A stretch of 64,000 nt of DNA from Flavobacterium alkalisoli (GTDB lineage Bacteria > Bacteroidota > Bacteroidia > Flavobacteriales > Flavobacteriaceae), in assembly GCF_008000935.1 (NCBI RefSeq), contig NZ_CP042831.1, positions 2,356,001 to 2,420,000 on the forward strand. The letters are read 5' to 3'. Below the pieces are notes generated by a model. The model searched no databases, was not told where the DNA came from, and was given only the letters and a program-made list of their open reading frames with translations. Of this stretch, positions 34,155 through 44,106 are shown one piece after another. The position numbers and the translations under genes were made by a program. How positions within the stretch are numbered: position 1 is the first letter of the stretch; every line of letters starts with the position of its first letter.

Positions 34155-35369
34155 ATGGGTATTAAGAGCCGCCTGGTGCTTATGAACTTCCTGCAGTTTT
34201 TTATATGGGGTTCGTGGTTAATTTCGTTAGGTAACTATATGGGTGCCACGTTAGGATTTAGCGGTATTCAGATAGGCGGAGTATATACCACTATGGGTAT
34301 AGCCTCATTATTTATGCCCGGACTTTTAGGTATTGTTGCCGACCGATGGATTAACGCCGAAAGACTCTTAGGACTTTGCCATTTGGCTGGGGCGCTATTA
34401 CTTGTTTATGCTACAACGGTACACGATTATTTTTGGTTTTATATCGTTATGCTTTTCAATGCATGTGTATATATGCCTACCATTGCACTAAACAATTCGG
34501 TTTCCTATAATGTACTGGAGAAAAAGGGTTACAGCATAGTTACCGATTTTCCGCCAATACGCGTGTGGGGAACGGTAGGTTTTATTGCAGCCATGTGGGC
34601 GGTAGATTTTTTGGGATGGACCCAAAGTGCCAGCCAGTTGTATGTTGGGGCATCGGCATCGTTGTTTTTAGGATTATATGCCTTTACCATGCCACCTTCG
34701 CCACCATTGCAAAAGCAAACCGAAAGAAGCCTTATGTCCTCTCTGGGCTTAGATGCTTTTGTGTTGTTTAAACAACGCAAAATGGCAGTTTTCTTTATTT
34801 TTGCCATGTTGTTAGGGGCTGCATTACAAATAACAAATGCTTTTGGCGGTCCGTTTCTGGATGATTTTAAAAGTGCCTATCCCGATTCGTTTGGGGTTAA
34901 ACACCCTAATTTACTGCTTTCTATTTCTCAGGTTTCCGAAACCTTTTTTATACTACTGATTCCTTTCTTCTTAAAGAAATACGGTATTAAAACGGTAATG
35001 CTTTTCAGTATCCTGGCGTGGGTATTCAGATTCGGGCTGTTTGGCATTGGTAATCCTGATGACGGACTGTACCTGCTTGTCCTTTCGATGATTATATATG
35101 GTATGGCTTTCGATTTCTTTAATATATCAGGTTCGATGTTTGTGGAAAAAGAAGCCGATCCAACTATACGCTCCAGTGCACAGGGATTGTTTATGATTAT
35201 GACAAACGGACTTGGTGCTTTTGTGGGAGGACTTGCCAGCGGATGGGTAGTAGATCATTTTACCGCTAACGGTATCCGCGACTGGCAAAGCATTTGGTTT
35301 ACGTTTGCCGCATATGCTTTAGTGTTGGCTGTAATTTTCCCATTTGTATTTAAAGTAGAGAAGGAGTAG
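34155..35369 (+). CDS. Nucleoside permease (MFS, NupG-like)
   Basis: A 404-residue major facilitator with about 12 TM segments. The nucleoside:proton symporter signatures are present: LMNFLQFFIWGSWLISLGNYM at the N-terminus, GLLGIVADRWINAERLL (loop 2-3 motif), VSYNVLEKKG and FPPIRVWGTVGFIAAMW. Length and pattern match NupG/XapB-like permeases; the specific substrate is inferred from family. A partial -7 element (TAGTTTTA) is upstream. The gene stands alone. Confidence 0.92.
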   Translation: MGIKSRLVLMNFLQFFIWGSWLISLGNYMGATLGFSGIQIGGVYTTMGIASLFMPGLLGIVADRWINAERLLGLCHLAGALLLVYATTVHDYFWFYIVMLFNACVYMPTIALNNSVSYNVLEKKGYSIVTDFPPIRVWGTVGFIAAMWAVDFLGWTQSASQLYVGASASLFLGLYAFTMPPSPPLQKQTERSLMSSLGLDAFVLFKQRKMAVFFIFAMLLGAALQITNAFGGPFLDDFKSAYPDSFGVKHPNLLLSISQVSETFFILLIPFFLKKYGIKTVMLFSILAWVFRFGLFGIGNPDDGLYLLVLSMIIYGMAFDFFNISGSMFVEKEADPTIRSSAQGLFMIMTNGLGAFVGGLASGWVVDHFTANGIRDWQSIWFTFAAYALVLAVIFPFVFKVEKE

Positions 35370-35714
35370 GTTCACTACTCAGTAAGCAGGTGTTACAGTC
35401 CTTGCGAGGTACGAAGCAATCTTTTCATGTTTTGTATTGCTTCATTCAGTTTTGTCATTTTTCCTTAAAAACGTCATTTCAGCGAAAAAATATGCATTTC
35501 GTCGTGTTTTTTATCTAAAATCTGATAGGTGAAACTTGTGAGACTATGTAAAAAACGTAGAAGATTCTTACTAAAAATCCTTTTTCGTTATTTAAGTCTC
35601 ATATTATGTAGGAAAAATCAACATATAAATAAAAATTTAATATTTAGTTTCTTACAAAGAGTTTTTTTACTACATTCGTTGCGAGCATAATTAGCTAAAA
35701 ACCACCGCCTTATA
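35370..35714. other. Intergenic gap (345 nt) with one dispersed repeat
   Basis: Holds a truncated copy of the CTTGCGAGGTACGAAGCAAT repeat at 35401-35422, then AT-rich DNA. Near 35675 TACATTCG resembles a -7 element (one mismatch) for the next gene. No ORF or stable hairpin seen. Confidence 0.5.
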
Positions 35715-36986
35715 ATGAAACAGATGCCCCTTTTACTGTTTTCCGTAATGCTATTTTTGGTGGGTTGCAAGCAGGAACCCAAGCATACCGCGGAAATCGT
35801 GCCTGTGGTACCACAGGTAGAATATACTATTAGCCTTCAGCCATACAATGGAGTATGGGTGCCTAAAGAGTATGTAGATTCACTAAAAACAAACCGTTCA
35901 CCATTCGCTTCGTCTAAATTCCTTAAAGGAATAAACAGTGTTGTTATTAAGGCAGCACCAGACCAGGCAGAAACACCTATAAAGATATATTACGGTATTG
36001 AAGGAGAGCAGGGAATGCTTATACAAAAAGATGCCGAACCTTATATATCTTACACCACACTGGAGGGTACTCTTGAAGAAAGAATTTACCTTAAAAACAA
36101 CATACTTTCGTTTGACCTTAACGGACACAGGGCCGAACTTATAAGAGTAGCCGATGTACCGAATGCCAAAGACGAGTCGAAGGGGGTAAGCGATGTTACC
36201 AATAAGATTTTATTTGCTAATAAAAGTTACTCATGCCATTGCCCGCAAATGGGAGGCTATACTACCAATATTCAGCTGAATCCTGACGGATCGGCTAATA
36301 ATCTTTTTGGTTACGATAATTATGAGGTGGCAACCGTATTTGTTTCTGATATCTATCCTATGGATAAGATTTACTTTAAAAAAGGAAGCGAGTGGGGCAA
36401 GAGCTTTCATTATAGGGTAGAGGGCGATAAGCTAAAGCTTTTTGAGGTTATTATTACTGATAACGAAATGGACGTAAAGCCGTTTTGTACGCTGGAGGAA
36501 ACACAGTTCTTTAAACTTACTCCAGATGAAAAGCTTTCGTACTTTGAGTCTAACAGGAAAAACCTTGATGAACTGGTAGCCAATCATTATGACGAGTATG
36601 CTACAATGGGAGACCTTATGGAAATTACAGGTGTACTGTCGTCGTTAAAAGAGCAAAGCGAGAACCTGACTTTTTATATGTATGTTGCGGGCCAGATTTA
36701 TACTAACAAAATGGCCGATGCTTCTAATCCTATAGGTGAAACCGTGGTGATGAGTACAGATGATTATTTTTATGACATCTTTATAAAACGACCGGAGTTG
36801 TTTTATGCTTTTGTGCAAAACAATAAAAATCCGTACATACAAAAAAGGCTTTGGCAAACCGTACAGGACCGTGTAAATATGCACGAGGCAACTGTAGACG
36901 GTATTAGCTATAAAGACTCGTTACGCACAAATCATATCCAGTACTGCAAAGGATATGAAAAAGCAGTTATTGCTTTTTTAAAGTAG
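35715..36986 (+). CDS. Hypothetical lipoprotein
   Basis: A 423-residue SPII lipoprotein (FLVGC, Cys18). The N-terminal half (30-140) is beta-rich and begins YTISLQPYNGVWVPKEYVDSL, resembling uncharacterised Bacteroidota proteins with lipocalin-like strands. The middle has CHCPQMGGYTTNIQLNPDG, and the C-terminal half is helical with tandem helices (LMEITGVLSSLKEQSENLTFYMY). No known domain is assigned. Confidence 0.7.
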   Translation: MKQMPLLLFSVMLFLVGCKQEPKHTAEIVPVVPQVEYTISLQPYNGVWVPKEYVDSLKTNRSPFASSKFLKGINSVVIKAAPDQAETPIKIYYGIEGEQGMLIQKDAEPYISYTTLEGTLEERIYLKNNILSFDLNGHRAELIRVADVPNAKDESKGVSDVTNKILFANKSYSCHCPQMGGYTTNIQLNPDGSANNLFGYDNYEVATVFVSDIYPMDKIYFKKGSEWGKSFHYRVEGDKLKLFEVIITDNEMDVKPFCTLEETQFFKLTPDEKLSYFESNRKNLDELVANHYDEYATMGDLMEITGVLSSLKEQSENLTFYMYVAGQIYTNKMADASNPIGETVVMSTDDYFYDIFIKRPELFYAFVQNNKNPYIQKRLWQTVQDRVNMHEATVDGISYKDSLRTNHIQYCKGYEKAVIAFLK

Positions 36987-37150
36987 TTTACCGTTTATCG
37001 ATTAATTTGTGTGTTTTATCATATAATTCGCACAAATTAATTAAAGTTTAAATGCCCGAATGGGCTATTCTTTTAAATTTACTATGGTTACCCGTAAACG
37101 GAAACGCGACATAGTAATTATCTTGTGTTAGTTAATATATATACCACTAT

Positions 37151-37480
37151 ATGACCCTAAAAGAAAAGCTGGTTTATTCAGTTCCCGAATTTGACTTTAA
37201 GGAATTTGAAAACGATGATGATTTTATTATAATCTGTTTCTTCGCTATCTTCATAGCAAACAATATTCATAATGCCGATTTATCCAATCGATGTGCCGAC
37301 TGCGTTAACTGGGTATATACTACAAAACATCCTGAACACGAAGCTATACTGGAGCAAATAGCACTTACCCTTTTTGACGAAAACCTGTATGAGGAAACTT
37401 TTATAGCGCTTTTAACTACCGATGTGCAAAAGTACTTTGAAAAGTCTATTGCCATGTGGAGGCAGGGGAGTGTGCAGTAA
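37151..37480 (+). CDS. Hypothetical acidic protein
   Basis: A 109-residue, mainly helical, acidic cytosolic protein (MTLKEKLVYSVPEFDFKEFE...). Cys pairs in NRCADCVNWVY. No signal or TM. Not recognised; small acidic helical proteins of this kind may be immunity-like, but no toxin gene is next to it. Confidence 0.6.
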   Translation: MTLKEKLVYSVPEFDFKEFENDDDFIIICFFAIFIANNIHNADLSNRCADCVNWVYTTKHPEHEAILEQIALTLFDENLYEETFIALLTTDVQKYFEKSIAMWRQGSVQ

Positions 37481-37523
37481 ACAGTAATCTTTTAATAAAG
37501 GAGAATATTTACATATTCTATAA

Positions 37524-37552
37524 TTGCAGTTTGATAAGCTTGATTATTTTTG
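37524..37552 (+). promoter_or_regulatory. Promoter of the 142-residue membrane protein gene
   Basis: TTG (37524-37526) - N18 - TATTTTTG (37545-37552). The expected transcription start is at or just beyond the ATG at 37557, implying a leaderless or near-leaderless mRNA. Confidence 0.45.
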
Positions 37553-37556
37553 GAAC

Positions 37557-37985
37557 ATGAAAAAGATATCAAGTGACGCCCCAATATTATTGGCTAAAAG
37601 AATACCTTATTTAATATTGGTGTTTATAGTAATAGCTATACTCTTTAAAATATTTGATGAATTTAAAACCAGAGATTTACTGTCCTATTTGCTGCTTGGT
37701 GGAATGTTATTTATAGCGTGGTTAAATTTAAGGACATTAAAAGTGGTTTACGCAGATAAAAATCGCTTTGTAGTTAATGGGCAGGAAATATTTTTTAAGG
37801 ATGTATTGTCTATAAGGAAGTCTATTTTAAGTCGTAAGATATATGTGGTTGAATATAATGAAGGAAATGAAGTAAAAAAGTTTCGATTTTCGGTTAATAG
37901 TTTCATGTCTTTTACACCAGGTTTTATAAAAGACATTAAAATACAAATTAAAGAACAACAGGATAAATTAAGGGAAGAGCAATAA
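37557..37985 (+). CDS. Hypothetical membrane protein, two TM
   Basis: A 142-residue protein starting at ATG 37557 (MKKISSDAPILLAKRI). An earlier in-frame TTG (37524) coincides with a promoter -33 element and is rejected. Two TM segments (about 14-32 and 45-62) are followed by a soluble beta domain (KNRFVVNGQEIFFKDVLSIRKS) ending in a charged helix. The layout resembles bacterial PH-domain membrane proteins; function unknown. Confidence 0.66.
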   Translation: MKKISSDAPILLAKRIPYLILVFIVIAILFKIFDEFKTRDLLSYLLLGGMLFIAWLNLRTLKVVYADKNRFVVNGQEIFFKDVLSIRKSILSRKIYVVEYNEGNEVKKFRFSVNSFMSFTPGFIKDIKIQIKEQQDKLREEQ

Positions 37986-38028
37986 TCGTATTGTCTTTAC
38001 TGTTTATAGTATAACCTAATAACACCTT

Positions 38029-38511
38029 ATGAAAAGAATAGCCTTACTAATTTTTGTTTTGTTTATAGGTATATATTGCCGGGCACAGGTTAAAACCTAT
38101 GTTTGTAAATATATTTTAGATGGTTACATAGAGCATACCGATTATATCCAACTTACTTTTAAAAACGATACCCTGACAAAGGGAGTATATTGTGGTAATT
38201 GGGATGGAGTTAGTTTTGTAGCCGATATTGAAACTGCTGAAAGTAAAGACTGTAATGATAGTTACAATTTAAAATTTCATCTAAAAAATTATAAGTTCAG
38301 TAAAGAACCTGTTAGCCCTTATGTAAAGCCAGACTTTATTGAACCCGAACCCAATGATGATGATTTACCAATGGAATTTCATAGTATAGGGAGAGAGGTG
38401 AATAGTTATTGGGGTAAAGTAAGCGATAAAAAGCTATTGCTTAAGGTAGCTATGTGGTTTTATGGCTCACGAACAGACGAATTGATTTTTAATAGGATTG
38501 AGGATGAATAG
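38029..38511 (+). CDS. Hypothetical secreted protein
   Basis: A 160-residue protein with an SPI signal (MKRIALLIFVLFIGIYCRAQ). The mature beta-rich domain (KTYVCKYILDGYIEHTDYIQL ... NSYWGKVSDKKLLLKVAMW) resembles small lipocalin-like or DUF-type sandwich proteins but is not recognised. Confidence 0.65.
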   Translation: MKRIALLIFVLFIGIYCRAQVKTYVCKYILDGYIEHTDYIQLTFKNDTLTKGVYCGNWDGVSFVADIETAESKDCNDSYNLKFHLKNYKFSKEPVSPYVKPDFIEPEPNDDDLPMEFHSIGREVNSYWGKVSDKKLLLKVAMWFYGSRTDELIFNRIEDE

Positions 38512-38597
38512 ATCATTTTTCTTTTCAAAGCACAAGTCTAGCAGATCACGAGCAACAAACTGTGACTGAAAATTTTAGCAAATAATCTAAAAATAGC

Positions 38598-41500
38598 TTA
38601 CCTCACCATAGAGAAGTGGCCTTTAAGTTCGCGGCCATCCTGACGTTTTACTACAAACCAGTAATCCGTACTTGGCAGTCGGTTACCGTGGAAGGTACCA
38701 TCCCAGCCTTCATAGTTAGGGCCAAAGGCAGTAATAAGCTTACCATACCTGTCAAAAATATAAATTTCCATATCAGGTTCGTGTATAGAGTACTGTATAC
38801 GCCACCTTTCGTTTACCCCGTCGCCGTTTGGCGTAAAGAAACGAGGGTAGGTAAGCAGGTATACTTCGCCCAAATCGTTACCACAGTTGTATTTGTCCCT
38901 TACATAAACGTTGTATGGTCCGGCAGTAAGTCCGGTAAACTCAGGCGAATCCTGATAGACAATTCCGTCCAGAGAGTATTCAAAATCCTGAGGGTATGGT
39001 GAAGGCTCTACCATTACGGTTATGGTATTGTCGCTGGTAGTCCAGTCGGTAATATCAATATGCTGTATACGCGGTATGGCTGTAGTAGTAACACTAATTG
39101 TTTTAGTGCTTTCGCATCCGTTGGCGTTTGTTGCTGTTATGGTATAAGTACCCTGTTCTGATAATGTTATAGACTGTGTAGTTTCACCTGTAGACCATTC
39201 GTAGCTATCAAACCCATTAGGGGCGGTAATGGTAACATCATCGCCTTCACAAAGGGCATAGGTGTCTTCCATGTTAAGTATTGGAGCTTCCTGCAATATC
39301 AGTTCAAAAGTACTTACAGAAACACAATCCGGGTTAGCGCTGTGTGTAGCGCGTGCATATATGGTTGCGTTACCTGATGTGTACATATCCGGTAGCGGGT
39401 TGCTTAGCGTTTCGGCATCAGCCTGGGTAAGGTGGAACGTTATGGTCACCAAATCAGGATCCTGAGCGCCTAATACAAAAGCAGCCTGTGCTGCCAGGTT
39501 AAATTCCTCTTCGCCGTCATTACTAACATCACATTTAGAAATATCAGGCGCGTCATAAGCGGTTACCAGCGATGGAAGGTCGTTTACATTAAAAATCATA
39601 GGTACCACATTTCCACAAGGATCTTCTACCTGTACCGTATAAGAGGCAGGTTCAAGCCCAAGGAAAGTATTACTGGTTCCGTTATTTATGGTAAAGGGTT
39701 CCCCGTTCTTTTGTATTATGGTGTAGGTTAATGGTTCTACACCCAGCGCATTTACCATAACATCGGAGTTTTCGTTGCCGTTGCATGATATATTAAGGAT
39801 ATCTAATATTTCAAGCCCATTGGGTACTTCAAATTCTTCAATACTTGTTGAACAAATCTTTTTGTTTACCCCATAGCCATAAGCTTCAAAGGTTTTTAAT
39901 ACCCTAAAACTACCATTATAAGGAATGCTATAGGCGGTTTGGTTATTAAGTAGCTGCATGCCGGTTACACCTTCTTCCGGTGTAGTACCTTCGGTATAAT
40001 CATCACCTATGCCAGGTGTGGTCCATGCGCCTGTTGTTTCATTATATTGTTGCAGCCAGAATTTTACCTGATTTATGGCATTACTGGAATGTGCCAGGCT
40101 AATATCAAATGAACCACATTGCAGGGTAACATCAACATCTGTTGAATTTACCTGATATGCTGTAAAAGTTTCTGAAAAAGTTTGTGTACCACAAGCATCA
40201 ACTACTTCAAAAGTATATGATCCCGGTGGTAGCCCGTCCATATATGCTGCCGTGTTATTGAGTAACAGAGGAGTCATGTCAAAAGGAATAGGTTCGGGAA
40301 AACCTGATGGTGCCGCCGTTACCGTAACTTGGGTAACCGGTGTATTTGTTGAGAATACAGATATAGTTACGGCTCCTTCTCTGCAATCTACACGCGATCT
40401 GGCGTCTGCACTTCCATCGCCAACTTCAATTACAAAAGGTATAGGGTCGTATACTTTTCCGCATACATCACTAACTACCACAACGTAGCTGCCTACCGGC
40501 AGGTCCATTTCAAGTTCGTTAATAGGCTCTTCTGCTTCCATATCGTAAACATAAAACTCCATTATGTCATCCGGTAGCGGATTAGGATAAGTATCGGGAG
40601 CTACCACAATTTCTGCCGTTGCCATTTCAAGCCCCGGAATTGATATTACAACAGAGCCTATATCTGTGCCGCATTCTGCATTTGTAGGTGTCGCTGTAGG
40701 TATTACTTCTATTTCTTCTATTTCTATGGTAAATGGTTGAGTGCGTCCGCATGCATCGGTTATAGATCCGGTATAAGTTCCGTATGGGCATTCATAATCG
40801 TCATCACCAAAGGCAATTTCCTGTCCGGCATTTGCGGGGTTAATTGTAAAAGGCCCGGGATAGTCAGGATTTGCCACAGCAGGGTCCCACCCGGCAGGAT
40901 AGGAGTCAAAAGTTATGGTAAACGGAGCCACATATTTGGCGGGATATATAATAAGTTTTTTACCAAAACAGTTGGCATTATCAAAGAGGGCAACCGCTAC
41001 CATAGTTATATTCACGGTACAGTTTGCCGTATAAGTATTACAGGAGTCTTCTACAGTAATAGTATATTGGTAAGTTTCTCCATAATAAAAAGGTATTACG
41101 GCAAACGTTTGTAATGTATTTGGATCATAACCTCCTGTTACGGTAACAGGTGTACTGCCATCGGGTGGATATACGGTAATCGTTATTGTTAGAGGGAATT
41201 GGGCAGGATTGCCATCAACTGTCATTAATGAATTTGTAACGGTTAACTGGTCACACGCCGGAAGTTCGTTGTCGGGAAATCCCGGAGCGTTACTTAATAC
41301 AAGTTCCTGTGTCTGCGAAAAAAGTGTAATAGACTGCGTAACACCAAATCCGCAGGCATCATTTACCCTTACGGTATATGTACCCGGAGAAAGATTAGTA
41401 AATGAAGGAGTTGGTTGTGGAGGAAATGTAGCCGGACCTGCAATAATTTCATAGCTAATGGGTGTACCCTGTGTTACGGTAACATTTATAACTCCGTCAT

Positions 41501-41900
41501 TGCATTCGGGGTCTGTTTTAGTAAGGCTATAGGTTATAGTTTGTGTATGGTCTTCTATAATAATTTCTATAGGGTCAGATAATGTTGCGTTTTGTTTTGC
41601 AACTACCTGATACGTGCCATCTGTAAGGCCGGTTACGTTAGGATTTGTTGAGTTCCATATTGGGTTAGCTAAATCAGGCTGTTTGTAGACTAAATAATAT
41701 ACATCTATACCAGCCTGTGCATTTTGTGCCTGTAAGTTTATGGTACCGTTACCGGGGCATGTTTCATCGGTTTTAGATGTCATACTAACGGTAAGCTGTG
41801 CCGATGCTGCGACGCTAAAAAAAAGCAAAAGAAGGGTTAGTACAAAATTCCGGGAGGGAAGCTGTATTTTCAAAGGTTTTGATTTGATTGATAATTTCAT
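38598..41900 (-). CDS. T9SS type B sorting domain surface protein
   Basis: The start is placed at ATG 41900 (MKLSIKSKPLKIQLPSRNFV), giving about 1100 residues. An 11-codon upstream extension would push the signal peptide (FVLTLLLLFFSVAASAQ) further from the N-terminus. The bulk consists of repeated beta-sandwich modules of about 90 residues with paired Cys (DACGFGVTQSI, DSCNTYTANC, DACGRTQPF, DPCGNVV), like SprB-type repeats. The last ~85 residues form the type B sorting domain: FFTPNGDGVNERWRI, IYIFDRYGKLI, GWDGTFHGNRLPSTDYWFV and HFSMVR. It should be exported by the type IX system and displayed or released; an adhesin or gliding role is inferred. Confidence 0.93.
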   Translation of the reverse strand: MKLSIKSKPLKIQLPSRNFVLTLLLLFFSVAASAQLTVSMTSKTDETCPGNGTINLQAQNAQAGIDVYYLVYKQPDLANPIWNSTNPNVTGLTDGTYQVVAKQNATLSDPIEIIIEDHTQTITYSLTKTDPECNDGVINVTVTQGTPISYEIIAGPATFPPQPTPSFTNLSPGTYTVRVNDACGFGVTQSITLFSQTQELVLSNAPGFPDNELPACDQLTVTNSLMTVDGNPAQFPLTITITVYPPDGSTPVTVTGGYDPNTLQTFAVIPFYYGETYQYTITVEDSCNTYTANCTVNITMVAVALFDNANCFGKKLIIYPAKYVAPFTITFDSYPAGWDPAVANPDYPGPFTINPANAGQEIAFGDDDYECPYGTYTGSITDACGRTQPFTIEIEEIEVIPTATPTNAECGTDIGSVVISIPGLEMATAEIVVAPDTYPNPLPDDIMEFYVYDMEAEEPINELEMDLPVGSYVVVVSDVCGKVYDPIPFVIEVGDGSADARSRVDCREGAVTISVFSTNTPVTQVTVTAAPSGFPEPIPFDMTPLLLNNTAAYMDGLPPGSYTFEVVDACGTQTFSETFTAYQVNSTDVDVTLQCGSFDISLAHSSNAINQVKFWLQQYNETTGAWTTPGIGDDYTEGTTPEEGVTGMQLLNNQTAYSIPYNGSFRVLKTFEAYGYGVNKKICSTSIEEFEVPNGLEILDILNISCNGNENSDVMVNALGVEPLTYTIIQKNGEPFTINNGTSNTFLGLEPASYTVQVEDPCGNVVPMIFNVNDLPSLVTAYDAPDISKCDVSNDGEEEFNLAAQAAFVLGAQDPDLVTITFHLTQADAETLSNPLPDMYTSGNATIYARATHSANPDCVSVSTFELILQEAPILNMEDTYALCEGDDVTITAPNGFDSYEWSTGETTQSITLSEQGTYTITATNANGCESTKTISVTTTAIPRIQHIDITDWTTSDNTITVMVEPSPYPQDFEYSLDGIVYQDSPEFTGLTAGPYNVYVRDKYNCGNDLGEVYLLTYPRFFTPNGDGVNERWRIQYSIHEPDMEIYIFDRYGKLITAFGPNYEGWDGTFHGNRLPSTDYWFVVKRQDGRELKGHFSMVR

Positions 41901-42086
41901 AAATAAAATTAAGTTTTTAAGACTTAATTTCAAGTTTTTTTCCGCTTCTAAGGTAATTAAAATAATTTATATAAAATCTATGTTAAATAATTTGTTTATA
42001 AAAGTTATATGTGTAACACTAATTTTAAATTTATGGGTGTGATTAAGACATGATTTGAATGTTGCTAAAAGCTTGTTTGTAAATGT

Positions 42087-42117
42087 TTTGCATAATGATA
42101 ATATTTTTGTACCTTTG
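42087..42117 (+). promoter_or_regulatory. Promoter of rpsA
   Basis: TTTG (42087-42090) - N19 - TACCTTTG (42110-42117), an exact Bacteroidota housekeeping promoter. Transcription should start near 42124, giving a leader of about 115 nt. Confidence 0.85.
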
Positions 42118-42120
42118 CGC

Positions 42121-42239
42121 ACCTTTTAGCGGGACAGGTTTCTAAAAGGTTTATAATCATATATGTAAAACGCTTCCGGTAGTTTTGCCACTGCTTAAAG
42201 AAACCAGGTAAGGCACGGAATACAAATTTTTAATCAGCA
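42121..42239 (+). promoter_or_regulatory. Candidate structured leader of rpsA
   Basis: At the expected 5' end of the mRNA, ACCTTTTAG (42121-42129) pairs with CTAAAAGGT (42142-42150): a 9-bp perfect stem with a 12-nt loop. The alternative GGTTTCT (42137-42143) pairs with AGAAACC (42199-42205) and overlaps the first stem, so two exclusive folds are possible. S1 is autoregulated through its leader in proteobacteria; a similar control here is inference. Confidence 0.45.
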
Positions 42240-44009
42240 ATGTCTGAACAAGTAAAAACACAAGAGGAATTTTTAAAAGAGTTTAACTGGCACAACTTCG
42301 AAGAAGGTATTGATCCTGTAGATGAGCAACACCTTAAAGAGTTTGAAGATCTGGTTGAGAAGACTTTCATTTCAACAGACAATGACGAAGTAGTAGAAGG
42401 TACTGTAGTTAGAATCACTGACAGAGATGCTATCGTTGACATCAACGCTAAATCTGAAGGTGTTATCTCTTTAAACGAGTTCCGTTACAACCCTAACCTA
42501 AAAGTAGGGGACAAAGTAGAGGTATTAATCGACGTTCGTGAAGATAAATCAGGACAGTTAGTATTATCCCACAAAAAAGCACGTACAATTAAAGCTTGGG
42601 ACAGAGTTATCAACGCTCATGAAACAGGTGAAATCGTTAATGGTTTCGTTAAGTGCAGAACTAAAGGTGGTATGATCGTAGACGTATTCGGTATCGAAGC
42701 TTTCTTACCGGGTTCTCAAATCGATGTTAAGCCTATCAGGGATTACGACCAATATGTAAACAAAACTATGGAGTTCAAAGTTGTTAAAATCAACCACGAA
42801 TTCAAAAACGTAGTAGTTTCACACAAAGCGCTTATCGAAGCGGATATCGAAGTACAGAAGAAAGAAATCATCGGTCAGCTTGAAAAAGGACAAGTACTTG
42901 AAGGTGTTGTTAAAAACATTACTTCTTACGGTGTATTCATCGACCTTGGAGGTGTTGATGGTCTTATCCATATTACTGACCTATCTTGGAGCAGAATTAA
43001 CCACCCAAGTGAAGTTCTTGAACTTGACCAGAAACTTAACGTGGTTATCCTTGATTTTGATGATGAGAAAACAAGAATCCAACTTGGTCTTAAGCAATTA
43101 AACGCTCACCCATGGGATGCACTTGATGCTAACCTAGCGGTAGGTGACAAAGTTAAAGGTAAAGTAGTAGTTATTGCTGACTACGGTGCGTTTATCGAAG
43201 TTGCTGAAGGTGTTGAAGGTTTAATCCACGTTTCTGAAATGTCTTGGTCTACTCACTTAAGATCTGCTCAGGATTTCGTTAAAGTTGGTGATGAAGTAGA
43301 GGCTGTTATCTTAACTCTTGACAGAGAAGATCGCAAAATGTCTCTAGGTATCAAACAACTTTCTCAAGACCCTTGGACTGATATTACTGCAAAATACCCT
43401 GTAGGTTCTAAACACACAGGTATCGTTAGAAACTTTACTAACTTTGGTATTTTCGTAGAATTAGAAGAAGGTATTGATGGTTTAATCTACATCTCTGATC
43501 TTTCTTGGACTAAGAAAATCAAGCACCCATCTGAGTTTGTAAACGTAGGTGATAAACTTGATGTTGTAGTTCTTGAGCTTGATGTAGAAGGACGTAAACT
43601 ATCTCTAGGCCACAAACAAACTACTCCTAACCCATGGGATAAATATGAGGAGTCTTTTGCTGTAGGTACTGTTCACACAGGTGAGATAGCTGAGATCGTT
43701 GACAAAGGTGCTACTGTAGAGTTTGGTGACGATATCGTTGCTTTCATCCCTACAAGACACCTTGAGAAAGAAGATGGTAAAAAACTTAAAAAAGGTGAGT
43801 CTGCAGACTTCAAAGTAATTGAGTTCAACAAAGAATTCAAGAGAGTTGTAGCTTCTCATACTGCTATCTTCAGAGAAGAGGAAGAGAAAAATGTTAAGTC
43901 TAACAACGACTCTAACAATAACTCTAACAACAATGCAGAGAAAACTACTCTAGGTGATATCGATGCATTAGCAGAATTAAAAGAAAGAATGGAAAAAGGT
44001 GAGAAATAA
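42240..44009 (+). CDS. rpsA: 30S ribosomal protein S1
   Basis: A 589-residue protein with six S1 (OB-fold) repeats. The last four carry the clear motif: LEGVVKNITSYGVFIDLGG, VKGKVVVIADYGAFIEVAE, HTGIVRNFTNFGIFVELEE and HTGEIAEIVDKGATVEFGD. The first two are the degenerate ribosome-binding type (VEGTVVRITDRDAIVDINAK; GEIVNGFVKCRTKGGMIVDVF). S1 recruits mRNA to the ribosome, which matters in this phylum where Shine-Dalgarno pairing is weak. The tail is Asn/Ser-rich (SNNDSNNNSNNN) followed by an acidic helix. Codon use is visibly biased to fast codons compared with neighbours, as expected for high expression. Own promoter and terminator. Confidence 0.97.
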   Translation: MSEQVKTQEEFLKEFNWHNFEEGIDPVDEQHLKEFEDLVEKTFISTDNDEVVEGTVVRITDRDAIVDINAKSEGVISLNEFRYNPNLKVGDKVEVLIDVREDKSGQLVLSHKKARTIKAWDRVINAHETGEIVNGFVKCRTKGGMIVDVFGIEAFLPGSQIDVKPIRDYDQYVNKTMEFKVVKINHEFKNVVVSHKALIEADIEVQKKEIIGQLEKGQVLEGVVKNITSYGVFIDLGGVDGLIHITDLSWSRINHPSEVLELDQKLNVVILDFDDEKTRIQLGLKQLNAHPWDALDANLAVGDKVKGKVVVIADYGAFIEVAEGVEGLIHVSEMSWSTHLRSAQDFVKVGDEVEAVILTLDREDRKMSLGIKQLSQDPWTDITAKYPVGSKHTGIVRNFTNFGIFVELEEGIDGLIYISDLSWTKKIKHPSEFVNVGDKLDVVVLELDVEGRKLSLGHKQTTPNPWDKYEESFAVGTVHTGEIAEIVDKGATVEFGDDIVAFIPTRHLEKEDGKKLKKGESADFKVIEFNKEFKRVVASHTAIFREEEEKNVKSNNDSNNNSNNNAEKTTLGDIDALAELKERMEKGEK

Positions 44010-44032
44010 TCACTGATTCCTCTTTAAATATA

Positions 44033-44060
44033 AAGCCCCAACATTGTTGGGGCTTTTTTT
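44033..44060 (+). terminator. Intrinsic terminator of rpsA
   Basis: AAAGCCCCAAC / GTTGGGGCTTTTTT with a 3-nt loop, 23 nt after the rpsA stop. Confidence 0.93.
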
Positions 44061-44106
44061 ATGTCCTTAGTATTTCAAAACCCTAAGGTTCTAAGTTGTT
44101 GAGTTG

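Noticed and set aside
37151..37480. Immunity protein of a polymorphic toxin system
   Set aside because: Only general acidity and size suggest it; no toxin or WXG/LXG, Rhs or T6SS-type gene is adjacent.
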